Notes: generated by a model from the sequence alone, not told the origin. Counted from the stretch's first letter, positions 12,082 to 20,507 are shown. The stretch: 30,634 nucleotides of DNA from Pseudomonadota bacterium (GCA_021780395.1 JAJXYU010000369.1:1-30634), one strand, 5' to 3'. Numbers and translations are program-made.

Positions 12082-13077
12082 ATGCGCGAATTGCGGCGTA
12101 ACGACTATGACGTGACGAACACCGTCCGGGTGAGCGCGACGTCGGCGGTCGCCACCGCGGTCAGGGAGCTGGCGCGGGCGGAGTGGCCCACGGAATCCTT
12201 CGAGCGGCTCGACCAGGCGTTCGCCGCGTTCGACCAGTTGTTCACCGGACGGATGCCCGGATATCACGGCGTCGACACCGTGTATCACGATCGGCAGCAC
12301 ACCCTGGACATGACGCTCGCAACCGCACGTCTGCTGGTCGGTCACGATCGCACCGCCGGGCCCGCCGCGCGGCTCGGCCCCGAGCGGGCGATCACCACGC
12401 TCGTGACCGCGCTGTTCCACGATGCCGGATACATCCGCGAGGCCAGCGACCAGGAACATCGCAACGGCGCGGAATTCACCCGCTATCACGTGACCCGCAG
12501 CGCCCGCTTCATCGCACGCTTCCTGCCGACGATCGGTCTCGATCACTGGGTACCGGTCGCGACGCGAATCGTCCATTTCACCGGCTACGAGGTCGCGCTC
12601 GCCGAGATCCGCCTCGACGATCGCCGCGACCGCAAGATGGGGCATCTGCTCGGGACCGCCGACCTGATCGCGCAGATGGCGGATCGCTGTTATCTCGAGA
12701 AATGCCGCGATCGGCTCTATCCGGAATTCGTGCTCGGCGGGATCGCCGCCAGCGCCGAGAGCGGCGGCGCGCCGCGGGTGCGTTACAGTTCAGGGCTCGA
12801 TCTGTTGAGGCAAACGCCGCGATTCGTTCATGAGACGCGCGTCGTGAGGCTCGAGCAGGAGTTCGAGCACGCATACCGGCACGTCGAGCCGCTGTTCGAC
12901 GGCGCGAATCCTTACATGGAGGCGATCGATCGGAACCTCGCGCATCTCGACCGCGTGCTGCGGACCGAGCGCTGGCGGATGCTGCGTCGCAATCCGCCGC
13001 TGTTCACCGTCGATGACGACCCATTGCCGCGGGTGCGCGGCTTGATGCTCGATCGGCTGAAGGCCCTCTGGGCTTGA
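12082..13077 (+). CDS. HD-domain (PDEase-like) metal-dependent phosphohydrolase
   Basis: A 331-residue soluble protein with an HD-superfamily core. Visible elements are YHDRQH (H69, H73), LFHDAGY with the paired H113-D114, the downstream DQEHRNGAEF segment, H165 in RIVHFTGYE and D194 in LLGTADLIAQMADR. The spacing YH-x3-H, then HD, then a distant D resembles the class I cyclic nucleotide phosphodiesterase fold more than a typical HD-GYP protein: the GYP motif is absent. Substrate is unknown; a cyclic nucleotide or other phosphate ester is possible. No membrane segment or sensory domain is seen. The ATG at 12082 has no clear ribosome site, but TAAGAT at 12070-12075 lies six bases upstream and could be a -10 element for a nearly leaderless mRNA. 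The gene converges with the M15 peptidase gene. Confidence 0.75.
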   Translation: MRELRRNDYDVTNTVRVSATSAVATAVRELARAEWPTESFERLDQAFAAFDQLFTGRMPGYHGVDTVYHDRQHTLDMTLATARLLVGHDRTAGPAARLGPERAITTLVTALFHDAGYIREASDQEHRNGAEFTRYHVTRSARFIARFLPTIGLDHWVPVATRIVHFTGYEVALAEIRLDDRRDRKMGHLLGTADLIAQMADRCYLEKCRDRLYPEFVLGGIAASAESGGAPRVRYSSGLDLLRQTPRFVHETRVVRLEQEFEHAYRHVEPLFDGANPYMEAIDRNLAHLDRVLRTERWRMLRRNPPLFTVDDDPLPRVRGLMLDRLKALWA

Positions 13078-13095
13078 TGCCGCCGGGGGAATACT

Positions 13096-13770
13096 TCAGA
13101 ACGAATCGATCGAAGCCACGTAACGGGCATGGATGCGGTCGATCGAGTCGAGCACGGCCTCCTTGCCCTCGAGCGGCGCCGCCGCGATCGCCTCCCGCAG
13201 CATCTGTACGTCGAGCCGGCGCAAGGCACGGTGTGCGATCGGCGCGAAGCTGTAATGCCAGGGCTCGGCCAGCACGCCGCTGCGACGACCGCGATAGGGT
13301 CTAAAGAAACCGAAGCGCGCCGCGTGCCGCTCGAGCCACGCCACCGCGGGCGCGAACGGGCCGCCGGCCGCATATTCGGCCGTCTGCAAACTGGGCCCGA
13401 CGTTGCTCGCGACGGCACCGCGATCGTAGAGATCGAGGTCCGTACCCCAGTGATGGCGACTCGCACCGGGCAACGCCGACCAGCGCAGGATCGCTTCCAC
13501 TCGGTGCGCCGGCGGCAGTCGGGCGAGCTCGAGCGGCGCCCCGTCGGCACCCATGGTCGGACGTCGGCCGGTGTACTTGCCGTTCCAGATCGCCAGCTGG
13601 CGATCGAAATCGCGAAACGCGCTCGCCGGCCACAGATCGATCCCGTCCACGAGCGCTGCCTTGCGCATCGCAATAAACGGCGTCACGACCTCGCGATGCA
13701 GCGCACAATCGAACTCAAGGACGTCGACCACGTGACTGCGTGCCTGGCCCGTGAGTTCCGCGGGGGTCAT
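13096..13770 (-). CDS. M15 family D-Ala-D-Ala peptidase (VanY-like), no signal peptide
   Basis: A 224-residue zinc peptidase of the M15 group. The family motif S-x-H-x2-G-x3-D is seen as S104, H106, G109 and D113 in SRHHWGTDLD, and the second motif E-x-W-H as E169 and H172 in AEPWHYSFAP. H106, D113 and H172 are the expected zinc ligands and E169 the catalytic base. M15 enzymes usually cut D-alanyl-D-alanine ends of peptidoglycan in the periplasm, yet this N-terminus (MTPAELTGQARSHVV) has no signal peptide or membrane anchor. The start at 13770 has GAGG nine bases upstream. It lies 11 bases after the FrnE-like gene on the same strand, so the two are probably co-transcribed. The exact substrate cannot be told from sequence. 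Confidence 0.85.
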   Translation of the reverse strand: MTPAELTGQARSHVVDVLEFDCALHREVVTPFIAMRKAALVDGIDLWPASAFRDFDRQLAIWNGKYTGRRPTMGADGAPLELARLPPAHRVEAILRWSALPGASRHHWGTDLDLYDRGAVASNVGPSLQTAEYAAGGPFAPAVAWLERHAARFGFFRPYRGRRSGVLAEPWHYSFAPIAHRALRRLDVQMLREAIAAAPLEGKEAVLDSIDRIHARYVASIDSF

Positions 13771-13781
13771 CCAGCGGACCC

Positions 13782-14453
13782 TCAGCTCGGATCCGACGGT
13801 GCGCCGGACATCGCAACGGCCTCGTCCATCGCGGCGGCGAGCGCCGCCGGCTCCTGGGCACCTGACAGCGAGTACTCGCCGTTGAAGACGTATGTTGGAA
13901 CGCCCGAGAGACCCAGACTGGCCGCATGGCGCTGCGCCGCGAGAATCGCATCCTGGCCGCTGCGCAACGCGATCGCCTGGCGCGCCTCCCGCACCTCCAG
14001 GCCGGCGTCCGCGGCAAGCCCGATCAAGGTGTCAAACGCTCCGATATCGGCACCTTCTTCGAAGTAGGCTCGCATCAGTCGCTCCAGCATCGCATCGGCG
14101 CAGCCCCGGCGCGCGGCCAGAGCGACCAGCAGGTGGGAGCGGCGGGTGTTCGGCACCCGCTCGATCCGTTCGAAGCGGAACTCGATCCCCTGCGCGCGGC
14201 CCAGTTCGACGAGCGTGCGATGCGCCCGGTCGAGCGTCGCCCGATCGAGCGATCGGGCGGCCAGGTAGCTTTCCCGATCGACGCCGTCGATCGGCAGATC
14301 GGGATTGAGTTCGAACGGTCGCCACGTCACGTTCGGCGCGTGGTGGGCGCGAGCCGCGAGCGCCACCGCCAGTCGTCTCTTGCCGAGATAGCACCAGGGA
14401 CACACGGTGTCGGCGTAAACGTCGATGCGCAGCGCTCGGGTCATCGACGGCAT
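13782..14453 (-). CDS. DsbA-family oxidoreductase, FrnE-like
   Basis: A 223-residue cytoplasmic thioredoxin-fold protein of the DsbA/FrnE (2-hydroxychromene-2-carboxylate isomerase-like) group. The N-terminus reads LRIDVYADTVCPWCYLGKRRL with the redox motif C18-P-W-C21. An all-alpha insertion carries RSHLLVALAARRG, and the cis-proline loop is GLSGVPTYVFNGEY. There is no signal peptide, which separates it from periplasmic DsbA. FrnE proteins have been linked to oxidative stress and disulfide exchange; the exact partner here is unknown. Start taken as ATG 14453, ten bases after AAGAG; ATG 14444 is an alternative. It is divergent from the GGDEF-EAL gene across 80 bases. Confidence 0.88.
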   Translation of the reverse strand: MPSMTRALRIDVYADTVCPWCYLGKRRLAVALAARAHHAPNVTWRPFELNPDLPIDGVDRESYLAARSLDRATLDRAHRTLVELGRAQGIEFRFERIERVPNTRRSHLLVALAARRGCADAMLERLMRAYFEEGADIGAFDTLIGLAADAGLEVREARQAIALRSGQDAILAAQRHAASLGLSGVPTYVFNGEYSLSGAQEPAALAAAMDEAVAMSGAPSDPS

Positions 14454-14489
14454 TCTACGCGGGCTCTTATCGGCGCGCGCCCGCGCGGG

Positions 14490-14495
14490 TATCAT
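14490..14495 (+). promoter_or_regulatory. Possible -10 element (TATCAT) for the GGDEF-EAL gene
   Basis: TATCAT matches four or five positions of the -10 consensus depending on weighting and stands out in a GC-rich divergent gap. No good -35 hexamer is seen at the usual distance. The predicted start, near 14502, would leave a leader of about 30 bases. The same hexamer in a similar context occurs ahead of the partial ATPase gene at 30569. Confidence 0.35.
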
Positions 14496-14533
14496 GGCCC
14501 CTGGACGGCCGCCACCGCGGCCGGTGACGTCCC

Positions 14534-17011
14534 ATGCCGTCGAGTCTGCGAACGAAGACCCTGCTGATCGCGATCGCGATCGCCATGGCGTTTTCCGGGC
14601 TCCTCGGCACCCTCGCCTATCTCGAGCATCGGGCCGACAGCGCCGCGGCCAGCGCCCTCGCCCACGGCGCCGTCGCCCGTCGACTCGAAGCAGAGCTCGA
14701 GCGGCGCGCGGCGCACCTCACGCGCGCGGCGGCGACGAAATTGGCGCCCGCGCTCGCCGCCGGCGACACGGCCACGGCGACCGCGATCGGCCGCGCGATT
14801 CTCGATCGCAGCGGCGTGCGGACGGTCATGATCCGCGACGAGACCGGGCACGTCGCGTTCTCCGCCTCCCGGTCCGGATCGAGCGCGACGGCCGGGTCGA
14901 ACTACACCGCGATCGCGCCGGTGCTCGCGCCGCCCGGCGCCGGACACCAGCGGATCGGCACGGTCGTCATCTCGTTCAGCCGAGCGGCGAGCTTGCGAAC
15001 GCTCGCCGACCTGCGCGTCGAGATCGCCCGCAACGAGGCCTTGCAAGGCAAACGGTTCGCGACAGGGTTGCTCGGCCTGAGCGTGCTGATGCTCCTCGCC
15101 GGCATCGGTGGCGCCTGGTTCTTCGCCGACAGCTTGACTCGCCCGATCTCGATGCTCGCCCGCAGCGCCGAACGCATCGGCCGGGGCGACTACAGCTATC
15201 CGTTGACGGTTCACCGCAACGATGAGATCGGCGATCTCCAGGCGACGCTCGAACGCATGCGCCTGACTTTGAGCGAGACGACGATCACGAAGCAGCACCT
15301 GAACACGGTGCTCGACAGCCTGGGCGACGCCGTGTTCGTGACCTCGCCGGATGGCCTGATCGGCAGTTGCAATGAGGCGGCGTGCCGGCTGCTCGGCCGA
15401 ACCAACGAACAATTGCGGGGCAAACCGCTGCTCGACATCGTCGACGCGGCTCATCGCGCCGCGTTCGACCCGGCACCGGGCGCCGGTGACGAACGCGAGA
15501 CGGTCCTGCGCACCGCGAGCGGCCAGACGATCCCGGTATCGATCGCCGCATCGACGATCAGCAGCGTCGATCCCCAGTTCCAGGGCAATATCTACGTCGC
15601 GCGCAACATCACCGAGCGCAAGCGCGCCGAACGTCGCATCCGCTATCTCGCCCGCTACGACACGCTGACGAAGATGCCGAACCGGATGCAGTTCCAGCAC
15701 ATGTTGCAACAGGCGATCGCCAGAGCCCGCCGCAACCAACGGTCGCTCGCGCTGCTGTATCTCGACCTCGACCGGTTCAAGGACGTCAACGACACCTTCG
15801 GTCACGCGGCCGGTGACCGCACTCTCGAGATCCTGAGCGAGCGGCTCGCGCGGGCCCTGAGCAAGGACATCGTCATAGGGCGCCTCGCTGGCGACGAATT
15901 CGCGATGTTCGTCGATGACCTGCCGCCGGACGTCGATCACCGTGCCGCGATCGGCGCGATCGCGAGAAAGCTGCTCGACGAAATCAGCCGGGCGTTCTAC
16001 GTGAATCACCAGGAGGTGTACCTGACCGCGAGCGTCGGCATCGCGCTGTGCCCGACCGACGCCGAGAACGTGATCGACCTGATCCGCAACGCCGATGCAG
16101 CGATGTACCACTCGAAGCAGAACGGAGGCAATTCCTGCGCGTTCTACGCACCCGCGATGAACGCCGCCGCGGTCGAACGGCTGATGCTGAAGAGCAAGCT
16201 CCGCCGGGCGCTGGAACGAGAGGAGTTCCTGATCCTGTATCAGCCCAAGGTGGACCTGCGCACGCAGCGCATCGTCGGCGCCGAGGCGCTGCTGCGCTGG
16301 CGGTTACCGGGTCACGGCGATATTTCGCCGTCGCATTTCATCCCGCTCGCCGAAGAGACGCTGCTGATACTCGATATCGGTGACTGGGTGATGAACCGCG
16401 TCTGCGCGGACTACGCGCAATGGCGGACGCGTCTGCCCAATCCCGGTCGGATCGCGATGAATCTGTCGCTGCGCCAGTTGAAGCACGCGGGGTTCGTCAC
16501 GCGGGCACAGGCGATATTCCGCGAGCACCAGGTGTCGCCGACCAGCTTCGAACTCGAGGTCACGGAGACCACGTTGATGACCGATCCGAAGCGGACGATC
16601 GGCTTGCTCAACGACCTCTACGCGATGGGGCTGCACCTCGCGATCGATGATTTCGGCACCGGTTATTCCTCGTTGTCGGCGCTGCAACAGTTTCCGATCG
16701 GGACCCTGAAGATCGATCAGTCGTTCGTGCGGGGCGTCGCGACCGACCTGGACGCGGCGGCGATCGTCCGGACGATCATCGACATGGGCAAGAGCCTCGA
16801 GCTCGAGGTGGTGGCCGAGGGCGTCGAGCGCCCGGAGCAGCTCGCGTTCCTGCGCGAGCGCGGTTGCGAGTTCGCGCAGGGCCGCCTGTTCGGCGACGCG
16901 ATGACCGGCGGGGAGTTTCTCGCGTTGCTCGAACGGCAGGCGCGCGGCGAGAGCGCGTTCGGCGACTTGGCGCCGCCGGGGGTGTCCCGCCGGCCGCTGC
17001 AGGCTTCTTGA
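14534..17011 (+). CDS. Membrane HAMP-PAS-GGDEF-EAL cyclic di-GMP protein
   Basis: An 825-residue inner-membrane signalling protein. Order: membrane span at about 8-28, a periplasmic sensor region of about 145 residues, a second span at about 175-197, a HAMP segment with DSLTRPISMLARSAERI, a PAS domain starting near VLDSLGDAVFVTSPDG, GGDEF, then EAL. The GGDEF signature is AGDEF at 452-456; no RxxD inhibitory site precedes it. The EAL domain looks complete: E584-A-L-L-R-W, MNLSLRQL, ELEVTETTL, IDDFGTGYSSL, LKIDQSF, VVAEGVE and QGRLFG. Phosphodiesterase activity (c-di-GMP to pGpG) is therefore likely; cyclase activity is possible because AGDEF variants can be active. The periplasmic ligand is unknown. 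It is divergent from the FrnE-like gene and 58 bases upstream of yheS. Confidence 0.95.
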   Translation: MPSSLRTKTLLIAIAIAMAFSGLLGTLAYLEHRADSAAASALAHGAVARRLEAELERRAAHLTRAAATKLAPALAAGDTATATAIGRAILDRSGVRTVMIRDETGHVAFSASRSGSSATAGSNYTAIAPVLAPPGAGHQRIGTVVISFSRAASLRTLADLRVEIARNEALQGKRFATGLLGLSVLMLLAGIGGAWFFADSLTRPISMLARSAERIGRGDYSYPLTVHRNDEIGDLQATLERMRLTLSETTITKQHLNTVLDSLGDAVFVTSPDGLIGSCNEAACRLLGRTNEQLRGKPLLDIVDAAHRAAFDPAPGAGDERETVLRTASGQTIPVSIAASTISSVDPQFQGNIYVARNITERKRAERRIRYLARYDTLTKMPNRMQFQHMLQQAIARARRNQRSLALLYLDLDRFKDVNDTFGHAAGDRTLEILSERLARALSKDIVIGRLAGDEFAMFVDDLPPDVDHRAAIGAIARKLLDEISRAFYVNHQEVYLTASVGIALCPTDAENVIDLIRNADAAMYHSKQNGGNSCAFYAPAMNAAAVERLMLKSKLRRALEREEFLILYQPKVDLRTQRIVGAEALLRWRLPGHGDISPSHFIPLAEETLLILDIGDWVMNRVCADYAQWRTRLPNPGRIAMNLSLRQLKHAGFVTRAQAIFREHQVSPTSFELEVTETTLMTDPKRTIGLLNDLYAMGLHLAIDDFGTGYSSLSALQQFPIGTLKIDQSFVRGVATDLDAAAIVRTIIDMGKSLELEVVAEGVERPEQLAFLRERGCEFAQGRLFGDAMTGGEFLALLERQARGESAFGDLAPPGVSRRPLQAS

Positions 17012-17069
17012 TCGCCGCGGTGTCGATCCGGTCCGTGGCCCGTCAAACCGGCCTCGAGCCAAGGCGGCG

Positions 17070-18947
17070 GTGTTGCTGACCGCTCGCGGGCTGTATCTGC
17101 GCCGAGGCACCCGGTCGCTCGTCGAGGATGCGAGCTTCTCGATCCACCGCGGCGAGAAGGTCGGCGTCGTCGGCGCAAACGGTGCCGGCAAGTCGAGCCT
17201 GTTCGCGGCACTGCGTGCGCAGCTGGCGCCCGATCGAGGCGACCTCGATGTGCCGGCGAGTCTCGCGATCGCGCACGTCGAGCAGGAGGTCGAGGCGCTC
17301 GACCGGGAAGCGATCGAGTTCGTGCTCGACGGCGACGGGCGCTTGCGGGACGCGCAGGCGCATATCGAGCGCGCGGGCCACGAAGGCGACGCTCTGCGTC
17401 TCGCGCAGGCTCATGCGCAATTCGAGGCGCTCGACGGCTACCGGGCGCGCGCGCGCGCCGCCGAGATCCTGCACGGCCTCGGCTTCACCGCGGCCGACCA
17501 CGCGAAGGCGGTGGCGCAGTTCTCGGGGGGCTGGCGCGTGCGCCTCGCGATGGCGCGGGCGCTCGCCTCGCGCGCGGACCTGCTGCTGCTCGACGAGCCG
17601 ACCAATCATCTCGATCTCGACGCGATCGTCTGGCTCGAAGGGTGGCTCGGCAGCTTCCCGGGCACCGTGCTCGCGATCTCGCACGACCGGGAGTTCCTCG
17701 ACGCGATCGCGGACCGGATCCTCTACATCGAAGATCGCCGGATCCGGATCCACGCCGGCAACTACTCGCAGTTCGAGCGCAAGCGCGCCGAGGATCTCGC
17801 GCAGCAAAACGCGCTGCGGGTTCGGCAGGAGCGCAAGATCGCCGAGATCAGCGCGTTCGTCGACCGGTTCCGCGCGAAGGCGACCAAGTCCCGTCAGGCG
17901 CAGAGCCGCCTGAAGATGCTCGAGCGCATGGAACGGATCGTGCCGGCGCACGTCGACAGCCCGTTCGCCTTCTCCTTCGAGCCGCCGGCGAAGACCCCAC
18001 GCCCGCTGGTGACGCTGGAGGCGGCGGCCTGCGGTCATGAAGGACGGGTCGTGCTCGCCGGCCTCGACGCGTCGATCGGGCCCCACGACCGAATTGCGTT
18101 GCTCGGGCCGAACGGCGCCGGCAAGTCGACGCTCACGCGGCTGCTCAGCGGGGAGTCGCCGCCGCTCGCGGGCACACGCACGGCGGCGGCGGATCTCGCG
18201 GTGGGATATTTCGCCCAGCATCAGCTCGAGCACCTGCGTGCAGCCGAGTGCCCGCTCTGGCATTTGCGCCACCTCGGCGGGCCCGACTACGCGCGTTGCG
18301 ACGATCAGCGCGCCCGCGACCATCTCGGCCGGTTCGGATTCGGCGGCGATCGCGTGTTCGAGCCGGTGGAGCGGCTCTCGGGTGGCGAAAAGGCCAGGCT
18401 CGCGCTCGCATTGATCGTCGCGAGGCGCCCGAATCTGCTGCTGCTCGACGAGCCGACGAACCACCTGGATCTCGAGATGCGCCACGCGCTCACCGTCGCG
18501 TTGCAGGATTTCGGCGGCGGACTGGTGGTGGTCTCGCACGATCGGCATCTGATCCGCGCGGTCGCGGACATCCTCTGGCTGGTCGCGGACGGAAGGCTCC
18601 AGCCGTTCGAAGGCGACCTCGACGACTACCAAGGGTGGTTGCGGAAGCGCCGCGGCAGCGGCCGCGAGAACCCGCGGAGTCGCGCATCGGCGGCGCATGG
18701 GCCGGTGGCGCCGCCCCCGCGGCCGCGGCTCGCGTCGATGCGCCGCGAGCTGGCCGAGATGGAAGCGCGGATCGCAGAGCTCGGCGCGGAACGCACCGCA
18801 CTCGATCGGGCGATGGAGCACGGCGAAGTCCCCGAGAACGGCTACACGCGCTACGGTGAGATCGTCCGCTCGATCGAAGCGCTCGAGGAGCGCTGGCTCG
18901 AGCTTGCCGATTCGATCGAACGACTCAAGACCGCCGGTGAACGCTGA
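17070..18947 (+). CDS. yheS: ABC-F family ATPase, YheS-like
   Basis: A 625-residue soluble ABC-F protein with two ATPase cassettes and no membrane domain, close to E. coli YheS (637). Cassette one has GANGAGKS at 35-42, FSGGWRVRLAMARAL and LLLLDEPTNHLDLDAI. The linker has the charged ABC-F helix pair with RFRAKATKSRQAQSRLKML. Cassette two has GPNGAGKST at 346-354, LSGGEKARLALALIV and LLLLDEPTNHLDLEMR. A C-terminal charged coiled coil (RRELAEMEARIAELG and following) ends the protein. ABC-F proteins act on ribosomes; YheS is thought to relieve translational stalling. Start is GTG 17070 or TTG 17073, with AAGG at 17061-17064. Its last 23 bases overlap the end of the convergent lipoprotein gene. 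Confidence 0.93.
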   Translation: MLLTARGLYLRRGTRSLVEDASFSIHRGEKVGVVGANGAGKSSLFAALRAQLAPDRGDLDVPASLAIAHVEQEVEALDREAIEFVLDGDGRLRDAQAHIERAGHEGDALRLAQAHAQFEALDGYRARARAAEILHGLGFTAADHAKAVAQFSGGWRVRLAMARALASRADLLLLDEPTNHLDLDAIVWLEGWLGSFPGTVLAISHDREFLDAIADRILYIEDRRIRIHAGNYSQFERKRAEDLAQQNALRVRQERKIAEISAFVDRFRAKATKSRQAQSRLKMLERMERIVPAHVDSPFAFSFEPPAKTPRPLVTLEAAACGHEGRVVLAGLDASIGPHDRIALLGPNGAGKSTLTRLLSGESPPLAGTRTAAADLAVGYFAQHQLEHLRAAECPLWHLRHLGGPDYARCDDQRARDHLGRFGFGGDRVFEPVERLSGGEKARLALALIVARRPNLLLLDEPTNHLDLEMRHALTVALQDFGGGLVVVSHDRHLIRAVADILWLVADGRLQPFEGDLDDYQGWLRKRRGSGRENPRSRASAAHGPVAPPPRPRLASMRRELAEMEARIAELGAERTALDRAMEHGEVPENGYTRYGEIVRSIEALEERWLELADSIERLKTAGER

Positions 18948-19575
18948 GCGTCCGCACGAGGCGTGCGTCCGTCGTCGCGATCACCCGGTCGAGCGCGGCG
19001 TCGGCGGCCGATTCGAATGCGGCGACGATCGCGGACATCCGGTTCGCGGTGGCGCGCCGGCTCGCGTCGGCATCGATGTTCGCGAGCACGCGGCCGGTCG
19101 ACGCGTCGCCGAGGCGCGCGACGAAATGGGCTTCGACGACCGGCGGGCCGCCGCGGCGCGCGTACTCGGCCTGGAATGCGACCACCTCGATCTCCAGCCA
19201 ATAGTGCGGTCGCTCGACCGAGCGGTCCGGAACCACCGCGCGCAACCCGGAGCGGGCACGGAACTCCCCGAGCGCGAGCTGTTCGATCGCTGCATGGAGC
19301 GGTGCATTCCAGCGCATGCCCGCGAAGTGATCGAAGCGCCGGTCAGGGAAGGACGCGGCGATGCGCGTCGAGTCGATCGAGGGCGCGACGATCGGGGTCA
19401 GCACCTTCAATCCCGCCGCGATGTCCGGGGCGCGAGCGCCCGGGTGCGACGACAGCGCATAGACGGTCGGCGGTGGCCGGTCGCTGCGGAGGAACGAACG
19501 GCTGCAAGCACCGAGGGCGATCGTTCCGGCGATGCACAACAGTGCGCGCAGCGGCGCGAGCGCCGTGCGGATCAC
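18925..19575 (-). CDS. ABC-type transport auxiliary lipoprotein (PqiC/DUF330-like)
   Basis: A 216-residue outer-membrane lipoprotein candidate. The signal peptide ends in a lipobox L-G-A-C24 (IALGACSRSF), after which the mature protein has the family pattern: PPTVYALS near the start, then LKVLTPIVAPSIDSTRIA, a MRWNAPLHAAIEQLA segment, YWLEIEVVAFQAEY, and a C-terminal FESAADAALDRVI. This matches the ABC-transport auxiliary lipoproteins that accompany MCE systems, such as PqiC. It probably docks the MCE protein to the outer membrane; that role is inferred from family and operon. Start is GTG 19575, overlapping the mlaD stop by four bases. The stop lies inside yheS, a 23-base tail-to-tail overlap. 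Confidence 0.85.
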   Translation of the reverse strand: MIRTALAPLRALLCIAGTIALGACSRSFLRSDRPPPTVYALSSHPGARAPDIAAGLKVLTPIVAPSIDSTRIAASFPDRRFDHFAGMRWNAPLHAAIEQLALGEFRARSGLRAVVPDRSVERPHYWLEIEVVAFQAEYARRGGPPVVEAHFVARLGDASTGRVLANIDADASRRATANRMSAIVAAFESAADAALDRVIATTDARLVRTLSVHRRS

Positions 19576-20507
19576 CGCGGCACCTCGACACCGCCGGACT
19601 GCGGACGATACAGGATGCGCGATGGATTCTCGCGCAGCGACCGCGACAGGTCGCGCATCTGGCGCGCCGCGTCGCGGCTTTCGCGGACCAGCGCGTCGAT
19701 CTGCGGCAGCCCGTCGCGCGTGAAGCGGGTCAGCGCCGGACCGTTCGCGGCGACGAGCTGGTCGAGCCGCCGGGTGGTGTCGGCGAGATTGCCTGCAACC
19801 TCGGCGACGTGCTTCATCGTGGCGTCGATCTGCGGTGCGGAACGCTGCGAGATCGTCCGCAGCTGCACCGCGGCCGCGTCCACCGCCTCGGTCGACGCGC
19901 GAACCTCCTCGACCAGTTGCTGGACGTCCCCGATCGTCGCCGGCAACCGGGCGCTCGCGAGCTGCGCATTGTCGATCGTGGCGCGCAGCGCCGCCACGTT
20001 GTGATCACTGAACACCTGGTTCAGGCGGTCGACGAGTTCGACCGCGTGGGTCGTCAGTTCCGGGAGACTGCCGAGCAGCACGTCGAAATCCGACGGTGAC
20101 GAACGGATCACCGGATGGTGCAGCCCTTGCGCCAAGGGACGTGGCGGGCCCGCGTGGGGATTCTGCTCGAGGTCGATGAACAGCAGGCCGGTGACGCCCT
20201 GGAGGCTGAGCGAGGCACGCGTGCGGCTGTCGATCGGCGCCGTCGAATCGATGTCGGCGACGACCCGGACGCGCTTCGGATGGGACGGGTCCAGCGTGAT
20301 TCGCGCAACCTTCCCGACGTCGACCCCGAGATAGCGCACAGGGCTGCCCTTGGTCAAACCGCTGACCGATCCCTCGAAATAGATCTCGTAGCGCGCAGTG
20401 GCGCGACGGTCGCCGCGTTCGGCGTACCAGTACACGAAACCGGTCGCGAGCGCGGCGATCAACAGCACGAACGCGCCGACGGCGACATAGTTCGCGTCCC
20501 TATCCAT
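19572..20507 (-). CDS. mlaD: MlaD/MCE family substrate-binding protein
   Basis: A 311-residue inner-membrane-anchored MCE protein. One span lies at about 7-28 (YVAVGAFVLLIAALATGFVY), then a single MCE domain at about 40-120 with GLTKGSPVRYLGVDVGKV and LQGVTGLLFIDLEQ, then a long helical region of about 180 residues containing repeated leucine/valine heptads and NLADTTRRLDQLV. MCE proteins form hexameric rings that carry phospholipid across the periplasm. It is much longer than E. coli MlaD (183), and nearer to the single-MCE proteins with coiled-coil extensions that can form a needle. ATG 20507 has a strong GAGGGGAG ribosome site just upstream and overlaps the mlaF stop by eight bases. The end overlaps the lipoprotein start by four. 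Confidence 0.92.
   Translation of the reverse strand: MDRDANYVAVGAFVLLIAALATGFVYWYAERGDRRATARYEIYFEGSVSGLTKGSPVRYLGVDVGKVARITLDPSHPKRVRVVADIDSTAPIDSRTRASLSLQGVTGLLFIDLEQNPHAGPPRPLAQGLHHPVIRSSPSDFDVLLGSLPELTTHAVELVDRLNQVFSDHNVAALRATIDNAQLASARLPATIGDVQQLVEEVRASTEAVDAAAVQLRTISQRSAPQIDATMKHVAEVAGNLADTTRRLDQLVAANGPALTRFTRDGLPQIDALVRESRDAARQMRDLSRSLRENPSRILYRPQSGGVEVPR

Noticed and set aside
14492..16111. Minus-strand open frame opposite the GGDEF-EAL gene
   Set aside because: It is antisense to a clear multidomain protein, with only Arg/Val/Glu-rich low-complexity sequence.
17043..18821. 592-codon minus-strand open frame opposite yheS
   Set aside because: It is the complement of ABC-F coding sequence and shows no motif of its own.
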